Shown: one piece after another, positions 1-7,724 of the stretch
Numbering within the stretch: the first letter of the stretch is position 1
How the letters are laid out: each line of letters starts with the position of its first letter
Origin: an uncultured Carboxylicivirga sp.
GTDB taxonomy: Bacteria; Bacteroidota; Bacteroidia; Bacteroidales; Marinilabiliaceae
Assembly: GCA_947491945.1 (NCBI GenBank)
Contig: CANLLN010000006.1
Coordinates: 1 to 64,000, forward strand
Direction: 5' to 3'
Length of the DNA stretch: 64,000 nucleotides
Notes under the pieces: model-generated
What the model was told of the DNA's origin: nothing
The model's database searches: none
What the model saw: the letters and a program-made list of their open reading frames with translations, nothing else
Made by a program: the position numbers and the translations under genes

Positions 1-4
1 AAAC

Positions 5-33
5 AAAAAGGCTAATCAACAAAGATTAACCTC
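5..33 (-). terminator. Imperfect hairpin with A-rich left flank
   Basis: The arms AGGCTAATC (9-17) and GATTAACCT (24-32) pair with one mismatch around a 6-nt loop. The A-run at 5-9 reads as a T-run on the minus strand, so it would act on minus-strand transcripts. The core GGCTAATC recurs in the stronger hairpin at 119-161. The gene left of the window is not visible. Confidence 0.4.
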
Positions 34-118
34 ATATATTGTTCTTCATAAGTATCACTTCTGAAAGTGCCTATTTAAGCATAGGCGCATGCTTGACCAT
101 GCTAAACATGTACATAAT

Positions 119-161
119 AAATTAAAAGAGGCTAATCTGACAGATTAGCCTCTTTTAATTT
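119..161. terminator. Near-perfect palindrome, probable bidirectional terminator
   Basis: Two 21-nt arms (119-139 and 141-161) are exact reverse complements around a single central base. The GC core GAGGCTAATCTG is flanked by A-rich and T-rich ends on both strands, as in a bidirectional intrinsic terminator. It lies about 105 nt beyond the lysA stop and would end the lysC-lysA transcript. Nothing else in 1-265 looks like a gene; two short hairpins (GCCTAT/ATAGGC near 70-85 and GCATG/CATGC just after) are also present. Confidence 0.7.
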
Positions 162-265
162 TTACTTTGCCTTACTTCCGATATTTCCGGCATCAATCCT
201 TCTTCTTCCTAATTTTAGGCAGAGGGGTTTATTTAGCTTTAAATGGATTTACCTTGTGCCCTATA

Positions 266-1417
266 TTAAGTTCTATCAGAATAATAGGCCTTGGGTAGCT
301 CACGCAGGTTGTAGCGGTTGGCCATAATTTCTCCATAAGCACCGGCCGATCGAATCGCTATGATATCTCCCCGCTTGGTATGTGGCAGATCAACGGCCTT
401 CCCAAAGCAATCGCTGGACTCACAGATGGGTCCTACCACATCATATTTCTCAATGGCTTCCCGGCTGCTTAGGTTCTCAATTTTGTGATAGGCCTGATAC
501 AGGGCAGGACGTATCAGATCACTCATGCCGGCATCTACAATGGCAAATTTAGTGTTAACACCATTTTTTACATAGAGTACGCGACTGAGCAAGCTGCCAC
601 ACTGTCCTACCATGGAGCGTCCTAACTCAAAATGCAACTCCTGGCCAGGCTTTAAGTCCAGGCATTCATCAAATAGTTTGAAGAAATTTTCAAAGTCGGG
701 TATGGAGTTTCTATCGGGTTGTTCATAATCGATGCCCAGGCCACCTCCCACGTTCACAACCCTTGGAAACAGTTGTTGGTCGATGAACCATTTTTGTAGT
801 TCATTTACACGTAGGCACAGGTCTTTGAAAGACAGCAGATCCATTATTTGCGAGCCTATGTGGAAGTGAATGCCTTCGAGGCTTACATTTTTAAGCTGTT
901 TCAGCACTGTCACCACAGCTTCTAAATCCCACTGGTTAATGCCGAATTTGTTTTCTTCCAGCCCGGTGGTGATGTAATGGTGCGTGTTGGCATTCACATT
1001 TGGGTTGATGCGGAGTGCTACTTTTGCAATTTTACCTTTTTTACCCGCCAGCTCGTCAATGATCTCCAGCTCAGGAATTGACTCTACGTTGAAACAGGCA
1101 ATGTCATTGTCCAGCCCCAGATTAATTTCCCAATCGGCTTTGCCAACCCCGGCAAAGACAACGCCCTTGACATCAAAACCTGTGTCCAGTGCCTTTTTTA
1201 CTTCGTTGCCACTCACGCAGTCGGCGCCAAACCCTGCCGTTTTAATGGCTTCTAAAATGCGGTCGTTGGCATTGGCCTTTACCGCATAGTGTACTCTGAA
1301 ACCGTATTTGCCCGCTTCCTGTTTAACGGTTTTAAGCGTTTCGTTTAACAGAGCCATGTCGTAGTAGTAACAGGGCGTTTGCAAGTTATCCGGAGTGTCG
1401 GGGAAACTAAAGTTCAT
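266..1417 (-). CDS. lysA: Diaminopimelate decarboxylase
   Basis: This PLP enzyme decarboxylates meso-diaminopimelate to L-lysine, the last step of lysine synthesis. The 383-residue protein has the PLP-binding lysine in HYAVKANAN (Lys47), the HFHIGSQI and GGGLGIDY motifs of the alanine racemase-type barrel, and the C-terminal-domain active-site motif CESSDCFG. Length and motif order fit the LysA family. Its start overlaps the end of lysC by 11 bp, so the two are transcribed and probably translated together. Confidence 0.95.
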   Translation of the reverse strand: MNFSFPDTPDNLQTPCYYYDMALLNETLKTVKQEAGKYGFRVHYAVKANANDRILEAIKTAGFGADCVSGNEVKKALDTGFDVKGVVFAGVGKADWEINLGLDNDIACFNVESIPELEIIDELAGKKGKIAKVALRINPNVNANTHHYITTGLEENKFGINQWDLEAVVTVLKQLKNVSLEGIHFHIGSQIMDLLSFKDLCLRVNELQKWFIDQQLFPRVVNVGGGLGIDYEQPDRNSIPDFENFFKLFDECLDLKPGQELHFELGRSMVGQCGSLLSRVLYVKNGVNTKFAIVDAGMSDLIRPALYQAYHKIENLSSREAIEKYDVVGPICESSDCFGKAVDLPHTKRGDIIAIRSAGAYGEIMANRYNLRELPKAYYSDRT

Positions 1418-2738
1418 TATTTACCTTATTAAAAAGTTTATCACTTAATCGATTTAGAGCCTCCTTTTTATCCTGTGCAGCAATTAATAGCGACAGGTTG
1501 TAGTTGCTTCCACCGTAGGAAATCATGCGGATTGGAATATCTTTTATGGCATTAAATATGGTGTTGGCATAACCCTTGTTCTCGGCCACCAGATCGCCTA
1601 CTACACAAACGATTACCTGGTCGCGATCTACTTCTACGGTACCATATTTTTTTAGGTCGCTAACGATCTCGTTCAGGTGTTTGTTATCATCGATAGTGAC
1701 TGACACGCCTACCTCCGAAGTGGTAATCATGTCAATGGGGGTTTTATAACTTTCGAATATTTCAAATACTTTACGCAGGAAGCCGTATGCCAGTAACATT
1801 CGGCCCGACTTTATTTTAATGGCGGTGATGCCATCTTTGGCAGCCACGGCAGCCATGCGCTCCTTATGTTGTTTGGAGGTGATCATAGTGCCTTGGGCCT
1901 TGGGCTCCATCGTATTTAGTAAATGCACCGGTATATTGGCTAATTTGGCAGGTAATACACTGGTTGGGTGCAGAATCTTGGCACCAAAATAAGCCAGCTC
2001 GGCTGCTTCGTCAAAGGAAAGTTCAGAGATACATTCTGTGTGCTCCACATAACGCGGATCGTTGTTGTGCATCCCGGTAATGTCGGTCCATATCTGTATT
2101 TCTTCAGCCTTCGCAGCGGCACCAATCAGTGATGCTGAATAGTCACTACCGCCCCGTTGAAGGTTGTCAATTTCGCCAAAGGCGTTGCGACATATATAGC
2201 CTTGAGTGATATAAATTTTGTGATTGGGTTGAGCTGCCATCACCTTTTTCAGATTCTCCCTGATATATTCCGCATCCGGTTCGTTATTCTTATCGGTGCG
2301 CATGAAGTCAAGGGCGGGCAACAGGGCCGAATCAGTACCGTTCTCTTCAAGGTAATAGTGAAATAAAGCCGTTGATATGAGCTCGCCCTGGGCAAGAATG
2401 GCCTTTTCTTCAAATACGGTAAACATATCGATAGTATAGGATTTGATAAAGTCAAAATGTGACTTAATCAACTCCATTCCTTTGCTGCGATAGTCATCGC
2501 TTTTGTATAAGGTCTTGACTTCCTTTTCGTATTTCTTCTCGAGAGTGCTGATAATTGCGGTTGCGCTGTCGCGATCTTGTTGGTATAGGTAGTTTGCAAT
2601 TTCGACAAGGCTGTTGGTAGTGCCCGACATGGCGGATAGCACCACTATTTTTTGATGGTCGTCGGCTAAAATATCTGCCACCTCTTTCATGCGTTGTGCC
2701 GAACCAACAGATGTGCCTCCAAATTTAAGTACTCTCAT
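1407..2738 (-). CDS. lysC: Aspartate kinase (monofunctional)
   Basis: It phosphorylates L-aspartate in the first step of the lysine/threonine/methionine/diaminopimelate pathway. The 443-residue protein begins with KFGGTSVGS, the kinase signature, and has the amino-acid kinase fold followed by a C-terminal regulatory region of ACT type (about residues 300-443), which in this family carries feedback inhibition. There is no homoserine dehydrogenase domain. A TAATTTTG -7 element lies about 40 nt upstream, and lysA follows with an 11-bp overlap. Confidence 0.94.
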   Translation of the reverse strand: MRVLKFGGTSVGSAQRMKEVADILADDHQKIVVLSAMSGTTNSLVEIANYLYQQDRDSATAIISTLEKKYEKEVKTLYKSDDYRSKGMELIKSHFDFIKSYTIDMFTVFEEKAILAQGELISTALFHYYLEENGTDSALLPALDFMRTDKNNEPDAEYIRENLKKVMAAQPNHKIYITQGYICRNAFGEIDNLQRGGSDYSASLIGAAAKAEEIQIWTDITGMHNNDPRYVEHTECISELSFDEAAELAYFGAKILHPTSVLPAKLANIPVHLLNTMEPKAQGTMITSKQHKERMAAVAAKDGITAIKIKSGRMLLAYGFLRKVFEIFESYKTPIDMITTSEVGVSVTIDDNKHLNEIVSDLKKYGTVEVDRDQVIVCVVGDLVAENKGYANTIFNAIKDIPIRMISYGGSNYNLSLLIAAQDKKEALNRLSDKLFNKVNNEL

Positions 2739-2776
2739 TTGTGAATGTTATAAGATGATTAACAAATACGTCTTTG

Positions 2777-2784
2777 CAAAATTA
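2777..2784 (-). promoter_or_regulatory. -7 element (TAATTTTG) of lysC-lysA
   Basis: It matches the Bacteroidota consensus TAnnTTTG on the minus strand and would give a leader of about 30 nt before the lysC ATG. The rest of the 280-bp divergent lysC/engB gap is AT-rich with no gene visible. Confidence 0.6.
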
Positions 2785-2993
2785 TAAGTTTTTGGGCAGT
2801 GATGATAGTCTAAGTGTAAGAAATATGACGGGTTGAATTTTGATTATTAACAAATTACCCTATAAAACGCCGAAAGTCACCAAAAATAACAAAAAGTTAA
2901 AATAATAACAAAAAATATTTATTTCATGATTATTGTTAATATATTCAATAAAACTTATTGAATATCTATGTTTTTACTTTGCTTAAATGCTCC

Positions 2994-3001
2994 TACCTTT
3001 G
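2994..3001 (+). promoter_or_regulatory. -7 element (TACCTTTG) of engB
   Basis: An exact TAnnTTTG match 18 nt before ATG 3019. It lies downstream of the more distal in-frame ATG at 2968, which therefore cannot be the start if this promoter is used. Confidence 0.7.
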
Positions 3002-3018
3002 CGGCAAATGTAGCGCAT

Positions 3019-3615
3019 ATGCAAATTTTATCGGCACAGTTTCATAAAAGTAGTTCAAAGGCCAGTCAGTGTCCTCAACCCGATCGCCCCGAATACGCCT
3101 TTATTGGTCGTTCCAATGTGGGTAAATCATCATTAATTAATAAGCTATGCGGTCGTAAGGCCTTGGCAAAAACCTCCTCTACGCCCGGCAAAACACAGCT
3201 TATTAACCACTTTGATATTGATAATTTGTGGTACCTGGTGGATTTACCGGGCTTTGGTTATGCCAAAGTATCTAAAACGGTAAGGGCCACTTTTGGCAAG
3301 CTGATTACCGATTACATTTCGAGCCGCACTAATCTGATGTGTCTTTTTGTTTTACTCGATTCACGTATCCCCATGCAGGATATTGATCTGGTATTTATGA
3401 ATACAATGATTGAAAATGGCGTGCCCATTGCCCTTGTTTTTACCAAAACTGACAAACTGAACAAGTCACAGTATTCTACTAATATGAAGCAATACGAAGC
3501 GCAACTGCTCGAGCATTGGGAGGAATTGCCTCCTGTCTTTTATACCTCTTCAAAGAGTGGTGCGGGTGCCGATGCGCTTCTTGATTTTATAGGAGAATTA
3601 AATGAAAAATGGTAA
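3019..3615 (+). CDS. engB: Ribosome biogenesis GTP-binding protein EngB/YsxC
   Basis: An essential-type small GTPase for large ribosomal subunit assembly. The 198-residue protein has G1 GRSNVGKSS, G3 DLPGFG and G4 TKTD, and the compact single-domain size of YihA/YsxC proteins. An upstream ATG at 2968 would add 17 residues, but the -7 element TACCTTTG (2994-3001) lies inside that extension and homologues begin close to MQILSAQF, so 3019 is chosen. No clear terminator separates it from prs, which has its own promoter. Confidence 0.93.
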   Translation: MQILSAQFHKSSSKASQCPQPDRPEYAFIGRSNVGKSSLINKLCGRKALAKTSSTPGKTQLINHFDIDNLWYLVDLPGFGYAKVSKTVRATFGKLITDYISSRTNLMCLFVLLDSRIPMQDIDLVFMNTMIENGVPIALVFTKTDKLNKSQYSTNMKQYEAQLLEHWEELPPVFYTSSKSGAGADALLDFIGELNEKW

Positions 3616-3702
3616 GTAATTACAAATCAAGGATATAATATAAAAACAAGGCAATTAGGCTTTTTTATGAAGTTTGTTCGCGCAACAAAAGCACGTTTTG
3701 CT

Positions 3703-3710
3703 TACCTTTG
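3703..3710 (+). promoter_or_regulatory. -7 element (TACCTTTG) of prs
   Basis: Exact TAnnTTTG match 45 nt before the prs ATG, in a 140-bp gap with no other gene. Confidence 0.65.
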
Positions 3711-3755
3711 CCGCCAGAAAGCAATATTCAAATAATCTGATAAACATCAAATTAA

Positions 3756-4694
3756 ATGCCTCCGAAAGCTCCAATTAAGATATTTGCAGGAACAAGCACG
3801 AAATATCTTGCTGAAAAAATAAGCCTTTGCTCGGGCAGAGAGTTAGGTAGTGTTAACTGCTTGCGTTTCAGCGATGGTGAATTTACTACAATGTATGAAG
3901 AGACCGTACGAGGGTCTCATTTATTTTTATGCCAGTCAACATTTCCTCCTTCAGATAATCTTATGGAGTTGTTGATGATGATTGATGCAGCTAAGCGTGC
4001 CTCAGCCTATAAAATTGTGGCCGTAATGCCGTATTTCGGTTTTGCCCGTCAGGATCGCAAAGATCAGCCGCGCGTTGCCATTGGTGCTAAATTGGTGGCC
4101 GATATGTTGCAGGCGGCTGGCGTAGATCGTGTCATCACCATGGACTTGCACGCCGACCAAATTCAGGGATTCTTTAATATTCCGGTGGATCATCTTTACG
4201 CCTCGTCTATTTTTGTGCCTCATATTAAGCACATGAATCTGGACGATCTGGTAATTGCTTCACCTGACGTGGGAGGAACCAAGCGTGCCAATACCTACGC
4301 TAAATTTTTGGAAACACCCATGGTGATTTGCCACAAACATCGCTCAAAAGCCAATGTAGTAGATGAGATGCGCATTATTGGTGATGTGAATGGAAAGAAC
4401 GTAATTATCGTTGACGATATGGTGGATACTGCCGGTACACTTACGAAGGCAGCGGATATGATGCTGGAGGCGGGAGCCAAGAGTGTTCGCGCATTTACCA
4501 CTCATGCTGTGTTGTCGGGTCCTGCTTACGAGCGTATTGAAAATTCAGGGCTGACTGAATTGTATGTCACCGATTCGATTCCATTAAAGCAGCAATCTGA
4601 TAAGATTAAGGTCCTGTCGGCGGCGCAGCTTTTTGCCGATACGATTGAAAAAGTATATAATTATCAGTCGATAAGTAATCAATTCTTGATCTAA
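3756..4694 (+). CDS. prs: Ribose-phosphate pyrophosphokinase
   Basis: It makes PRPP from ribose 5-phosphate and ATP, feeding purine, pyrimidine, histidine, tryptophan and NAD synthesis. The 312-residue protein is of normal class I length. It has the nucleotide-binding region FARQDRK, the metal/ribose-binding motif MDLHADQIQGFF, and the PRPP-binding loop VIIVDDMVDTAGT near residue 220. It is preceded by its own -7 element, and the promoter of rplY overlaps its end. Confidence 0.95.
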   Translation: MPPKAPIKIFAGTSTKYLAEKISLCSGRELGSVNCLRFSDGEFTTMYEETVRGSHLFLCQSTFPPSDNLMELLMMIDAAKRASAYKIVAVMPYFGFARQDRKDQPRVAIGAKLVADMLQAAGVDRVITMDLHADQIQGFFNIPVDHLYASSIFVPHIKHMNLDDLVIASPDVGGTKRANTYAKFLETPMVICHKHRSKANVVDEMRIIGDVNGKNVIIVDDMVDTAGTLTKAADMMLEAGAKSVRAFTTHAVLSGPAYERIENSGLTELYVTDSIPLKQQSDKIKVLSAAQLFADTIEKVYNYQSISNQFLI

Positions 4695-4699
4695 AGTAT

Positions 4700-4707
4700 T
4701 AACTTTG
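4700..4707 (+). promoter_or_regulatory. -7 element (TAACTTTG) of rplY
   Basis: Exact TAnnTTTG match just after the prs stop codon, giving a leader of roughly 70 nt for rplY. Confidence 0.65.
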
Positions 4708-4784
4708 CAGCCGCTTTAGAGCAAGCGTGTGATGGGAAATTTACCACACATGGTTAATTTTGAGTAGCACTTAAATAAAGAATT

Positions 4785-5357
4785 ATGCAAACAATTGAAA
4801 TTAAAGGTACTGTACGTGCCGAGTTAGGTAAGAAATCGACCAAAGCCCTACGTGCTGAAGGTAAAGTACCTTGTGTTATTTACGGTGGTGAGCAAAACAT
4901 TCATTTTACTGCTCAGGAGTCTGAGTTCCGTAAAGTGATTTACACCCCTAATGTTTACATCATCAATGTAAATATTGATGGAAAAGTATATCCTACTATT
5001 CTTCAGGATACGCAGTTCCACCCTGTTAAAGAGCAGATGTTACACGCTGATTTCCTTGAGGTGAAAGAAGACAAGCCTGTGGTAATCGAAATCCCTGTTA
5101 AACTGAATGGTTTTGCAGAAGGTGTGAAGGCTGGTGGTAAATTGCAGTTAGAGAAGCGTAAGCTGAAAGTACGCGGTCTGGCTAAGAACCTGCCTGATAC
5201 ATTGGATATCAACATTGATAAGCTTGGACTGGGTAAGACCATGCAAGTGGGTCAGTTGGAATATGAGAACCTTGAGCTGTTAAATGCTAAGAATGCTGTT
5301 GTGGTAGCTGTACGTTTAACACGTGCTGCACGTGCTGCTCAGCAGTCAGCCGAGTAA
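4785..5357 (+). CDS. rplY: 50S ribosomal protein L25 (CTC/TL5 form)
   Basis: A 5S-rRNA-binding protein of the central protuberance. At 190 residues it is the long two-domain form: an N-terminal L25 barrel that binds 5S rRNA (about residues 1-90, containing GKVPCVIYGG) and a C-terminal beta domain (about 95-180). This differs from the ~95-residue E. coli L25. It has its own promoter and a strong terminator directly after it, so it appears monocistronic. Confidence 0.94.
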   Translation: MQTIEIKGTVRAELGKKSTKALRAEGKVPCVIYGGEQNIHFTAQESEFRKVIYTPNVYIINVNIDGKVYPTILQDTQFHPVKEQMLHADFLEVKEDKPVVIEIPVKLNGFAEGVKAGGKLQLEKRKLKVRGLAKNLPDTLDINIDKLGLGKTMQVGQLEYENLELLNAKNAVVVAVRLTRAARAAQQSAE

Positions 5358-5376
5358 TCATTACAAATGATATACG

Positions 5377-5410
5377 AAACCTCCATATTTATTTATGGAG
5401 GTTTTTGTAT
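5377..5410 (+). terminator. Intrinsic terminator of rplY
   Basis: Perfect 11-bp stem AAACCTCCATA (5377-5387) / TATGGAGGTTT (5394-5404) with a 6-nt loop, followed by a T-rich stretch. Confidence 0.85.
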
Positions 5411-5439
5411 TTTAGCCCAACGGTAAATATGGAATATAA

Positions 5440-6060
5440 ATGCTGAGGCTCTTTAAACGATTTTTTAAAAGCGAGAAAGATAATACACCTGCAGACATGA
5501 AGTACCTGATAGTTGGATTAGGAAACATTGGTGAAGAATATGATCAAACGCGTCACAACGTGGGTTTTGAGGTTTTGGATGCCATTGCCAAAAGAAATGA
5601 CGTGCGCTTTGAGGAGGAACGCTATGGTGCTGTGGCTCGGTTTAAATTCAAGGCGCGCAGTTTTATTATGCTGAAGCCCAATACTTATGTGAATCTGAGT
5701 GGTCGTGCCATTAACTACTGGCTGCAAAAGGAAAAAATAGCTGTCTCTAACCTTTTGGTGGTTGTGGATGATCTGGCACTGCCTTTTGGTACTTTGCGGC
5801 TTAAAACCAAGGGAAGCGATGCTGGTCATAATGGGCTGAAGAGCATACAAAGTAGCCTGGGTACTGCTGCCTATTCGCGCTTACGCTTTGGTATTGGTAA
5901 TGATTTTGCCAAAGGTAGGCAAGTTGATTTTGTATTGGGCAAATGGAGCGATGAAGAGTGGGTGGATTTGATGGAACGCACCAAGGTAGCCGAAGAAATG
6001 GTGAAGGCCTTTGCCACTGTGGGTGCTGCCCGAGCCATGAGTCAGTTTAATAATAAATAG
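5440..6060 (+). CDS. pth: Peptidyl-tRNA hydrolase
   Basis: It releases tRNA from stalled peptidyl-tRNA. The family signature GLGNIGEEYDQTRHNVGF carries the catalytic His, followed by KPNTYVNLSG and DDLALPFGTLRLK with the expected Asn and Asp. As drawn the protein has 206 residues with a 19-residue basic N-terminal extension. The canonical family start is MKYLIVGLG at 5497 (187 residues), so either ATG may be used. The stop codon is followed immediately by the ATG of the S4-domain gene, which suggests coupling. Confidence 0.92.
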   Translation: MLRLFKRFFKSEKDNTPADMKYLIVGLGNIGEEYDQTRHNVGFEVLDAIAKRNDVRFEEERYGAVARFKFKARSFIMLKPNTYVNLSGRAINYWLQKEKIAVSNLLVVVDDLALPFGTLRLKTKGSDAGHNGLKSIQSSLGTAAYSRLRFGIGNDFAKGRQVDFVLGKWSDEEWVDLMERTKVAEEMVKAFATVGAARAMSQFNNK

Positions 6061-6453
6061 ATGAGTGCAACAGGAGTAAGAATTGATAAGTACCTGTGGG
6101 CTGTGCGTTTGTTTAAAACACGAAGCCTGGCTGCTGAGGCCTGCAAAAAAGGGAAGGTATCCATTAATGGCATGCCGGTAAAATCATCGCGCATGATTCA
6201 TCAGGGCGATGAGATTGATATTCGCATCCCACCCATCATCCGTCGCTTTAAGGTGTTGGATGTTGCCGAGAAACGCATGGGAGCCAAGCTGACACCTGAT
6301 TTTGTGAAGGATATTACGCCGGCCGAACAGTTGGAGATGCTGGAATTATCCCGGCTGGCCAGTAATGCCAACCGCGATAGGGGTACGGGGCGACCCACTA
6401 AGAAAGACAGACGTGACCTGGAGAAATTACAGGATGGCGATTGGGATTTTTAA
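6061..6453 (+). CDS. S4-domain RNA-binding protein, Hsp15/HslR family
   Basis: A 130-residue protein with an N-terminal S4 fold (RIDKYLWAVRLFKTRSLA through KVSINGMPVKSS, about residues 7-45), the hallmark of the Hsp15 family that binds 50S subunits carrying stalled nascent chains. The C-terminus is basic (TGRPTKKDRRDL). It follows pth with no spacing. Both act on stalled translation, so joint expression makes sense; the specific Hsp15 role is inferred from the family. Confidence 0.85.
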   Translation: MSATGVRIDKYLWAVRLFKTRSLAAEACKKGKVSINGMPVKSSRMIHQGDEIDIRIPPIIRRFKVLDVAEKRMGAKLTPDFVKDITPAEQLEMLELSRLASNANRDRGTGRPTKKDRRDLEKLQDGDWDF

Positions 6454-6463
6454 AGTTTAGACT

Positions 6464-7006
6464 ATGATTATAGCGCAACAAAAGAAGAAGGAAAATATTA
6501 TTGAATACCTCTTGTATATGTGGCAGGTAGAGGATTTGATTCGTGCCAATAAGTTGGATATGGGCCAGATTGATAAGCATATTATTAGTGGTTATCAACA
6601 AGCAGAGGATACATTACTTGAGATACGTGACTGGTGGGCTAACTTATGTGAGATGATGCGTTTGGAGAATAAATCCGAGAAAGGTCATTTGCAGATTAAT
6701 ATTAACACTTTAAATGATGTAAATCGTTTGCATAACGCTTTGTTGAAAGCGCCCAATGAAGTGGCTTATCAGCATTTATACAATAGTATGGCGGCCAGTA
6801 TACAGGAGTTCGATAATAAATCGGGAAATGCCCTGGCCAACGATATCGAAATCTGTCTGACTGCTATTTATGGTGCTTTTCTGATGAAACTTAAAAATCA
6901 GACGGTATCGCAACAAACTGATTCGGCACTCAAAAACTACAGTAAGCTACTTAGCCTCCTGGCAAAAAAATATAAGGCTGAACAAGAGGGTACCTTGGAT
7001 CTATAA
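6464..7006 (+). CDS. DUF4924 family protein
   Basis: A 180-residue soluble, mostly helical protein starting MIIAQQKKKENIIEYLLYMW, the pattern I recall for DUF4924, a family of unknown function largely confined to Bacteroidota. No catalytic motif, signal peptide or membrane segment is visible. It lies 10 nt after the S4-domain gene, so it probably shares the pth transcript. It converges on the DCC-family gene with only 24 bp between them and no obvious terminator. Confidence 0.75.
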   Translation: MIIAQQKKKENIIEYLLYMWQVEDLIRANKLDMGQIDKHIISGYQQAEDTLLEIRDWWANLCEMMRLENKSEKGHLQININTLNDVNRLHNALLKAPNEVAYQHLYNSMAASIQEFDNKSGNALANDIEICLTAIYGAFLMKLKNQTVSQQTDSALKNYSKLLSLLAKKYKAEQEGTLDL

Positions 7007-7030
7007 AGCAGATAGAATTTAGCTTTGTAC

Positions 7031-7387
7031 TTAAGTGATAGAACAGCTGCGCTTGCCAAAGAATCGATAGCGATTACCGGCCAAGTAGTAGTAGCATCTG
7101 CGGCGCCATGGCTTTGGTAGTATTTTTAATAGCCACGCCATCAATAGAAACCCACCACCAAGAATGGCCAATAGTTTAAGCAGGGCTTCATCAGCTATGT
7201 AGTGACTGGAACCGTCGGTGAGCATGAGTTCGTTGGGTACATCGTTCATCACCAACTGAAAAGGGATAAGATGCAGCTTGTTTTCAGCACCCACATTTTT
7301 TAGGAATATAATTAAGCCATCACAAACATGACACTGTCCATCGTAATAGACAATGGGCAGGGTATTGTTCGTGGAATTGGGTCTCAT
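7031..7387 (-). CDS. DCC-family (DUF393) thiol-disulfide oxidoreductase-like protein
   Basis: A 118-residue protein whose N-terminus contains YYDGQCHVCDGLI, the DxxCxxC signature that names the DCC family. A hydrophobic stretch (LAILGGGFLLMAWLLKILP, about residues 70-88) and the ending RYRFFGKRS also fit DUF393. The family has a predicted thioredoxin-like fold and redox role, with no known substrate. A small Cys-containing ORF lies 14 nt upstream on the same strand. Confidence 0.82.
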   Translation of the reverse strand: MRPNSTNNTLPIVYYDGQCHVCDGLIIFLKNVGAENKLHLIPFQLVMNDVPNELMLTDGSSHYIADEALLKLLAILGGGFLLMAWLLKILPKPWRRRCYYYLAGNRYRFFGKRSCSIT

Positions 7388-7401
7388 GGGTTTTGGTTTT
7401 G

Positions 7402-7644
7402 TCAGCCTTCGTTATCGATACAGCTGTGTTGATCATCGGTTTCGCAATCGTTCGGTGACTCTCCCAGATTGCCCGATTTAAGAAAATTATCGACATTATC
7501 TACAAAGCCTTTTTTTTGAAAAATATCGAAGATAAATATTTTGTCACTAATGTCTTTGCAGTTGTGTGCCCAGCATCTTATCATATACTTTCGTTTAAAG
7601 TGTAAAACAACCTCGCCGACTATGAATGATGTACCCTGGTGCAC
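7402..7644 (-). CDS. Small hypothetical protein with paired cysteines
   Basis: I do not recognise this 80-residue ORF. It has a CWAHNC (C-x4-C) motif and a Cys pair in the acidic C-terminus (NDCETDDQHSC). A shorter start at MIRCWAHNC (about 7587) would put the Cys motif at the N-terminus. It lies 14 nt upstream of the DCC redox gene on the same strand, filling what would otherwise be a 340-bp gap. Coding status is uncertain, and no exact promoter element precedes it. Confidence 0.4.
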   Translation of the reverse strand: MHQGTSFIVGEVVLHFKRKYMIRCWAHNCKDISDKIFIFDIFQKKGFVDNVDNFLKSGNLGESPNDCETDDQHSCIDNEG

Positions 7645-7724
7645 GCTAAGTTAATGGATAAACCGTTAGTAGGGTTCACTCATTGCCGCACATGAAAAAC
7701 ATCACAAAACGCGAAATAGTTCAT

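Noticed and set aside
2968-3018. N-terminal extension of EngB from ATG 2968
   Set aside because: The -7 promoter element lies inside it and homologues start near MQILSAQF.
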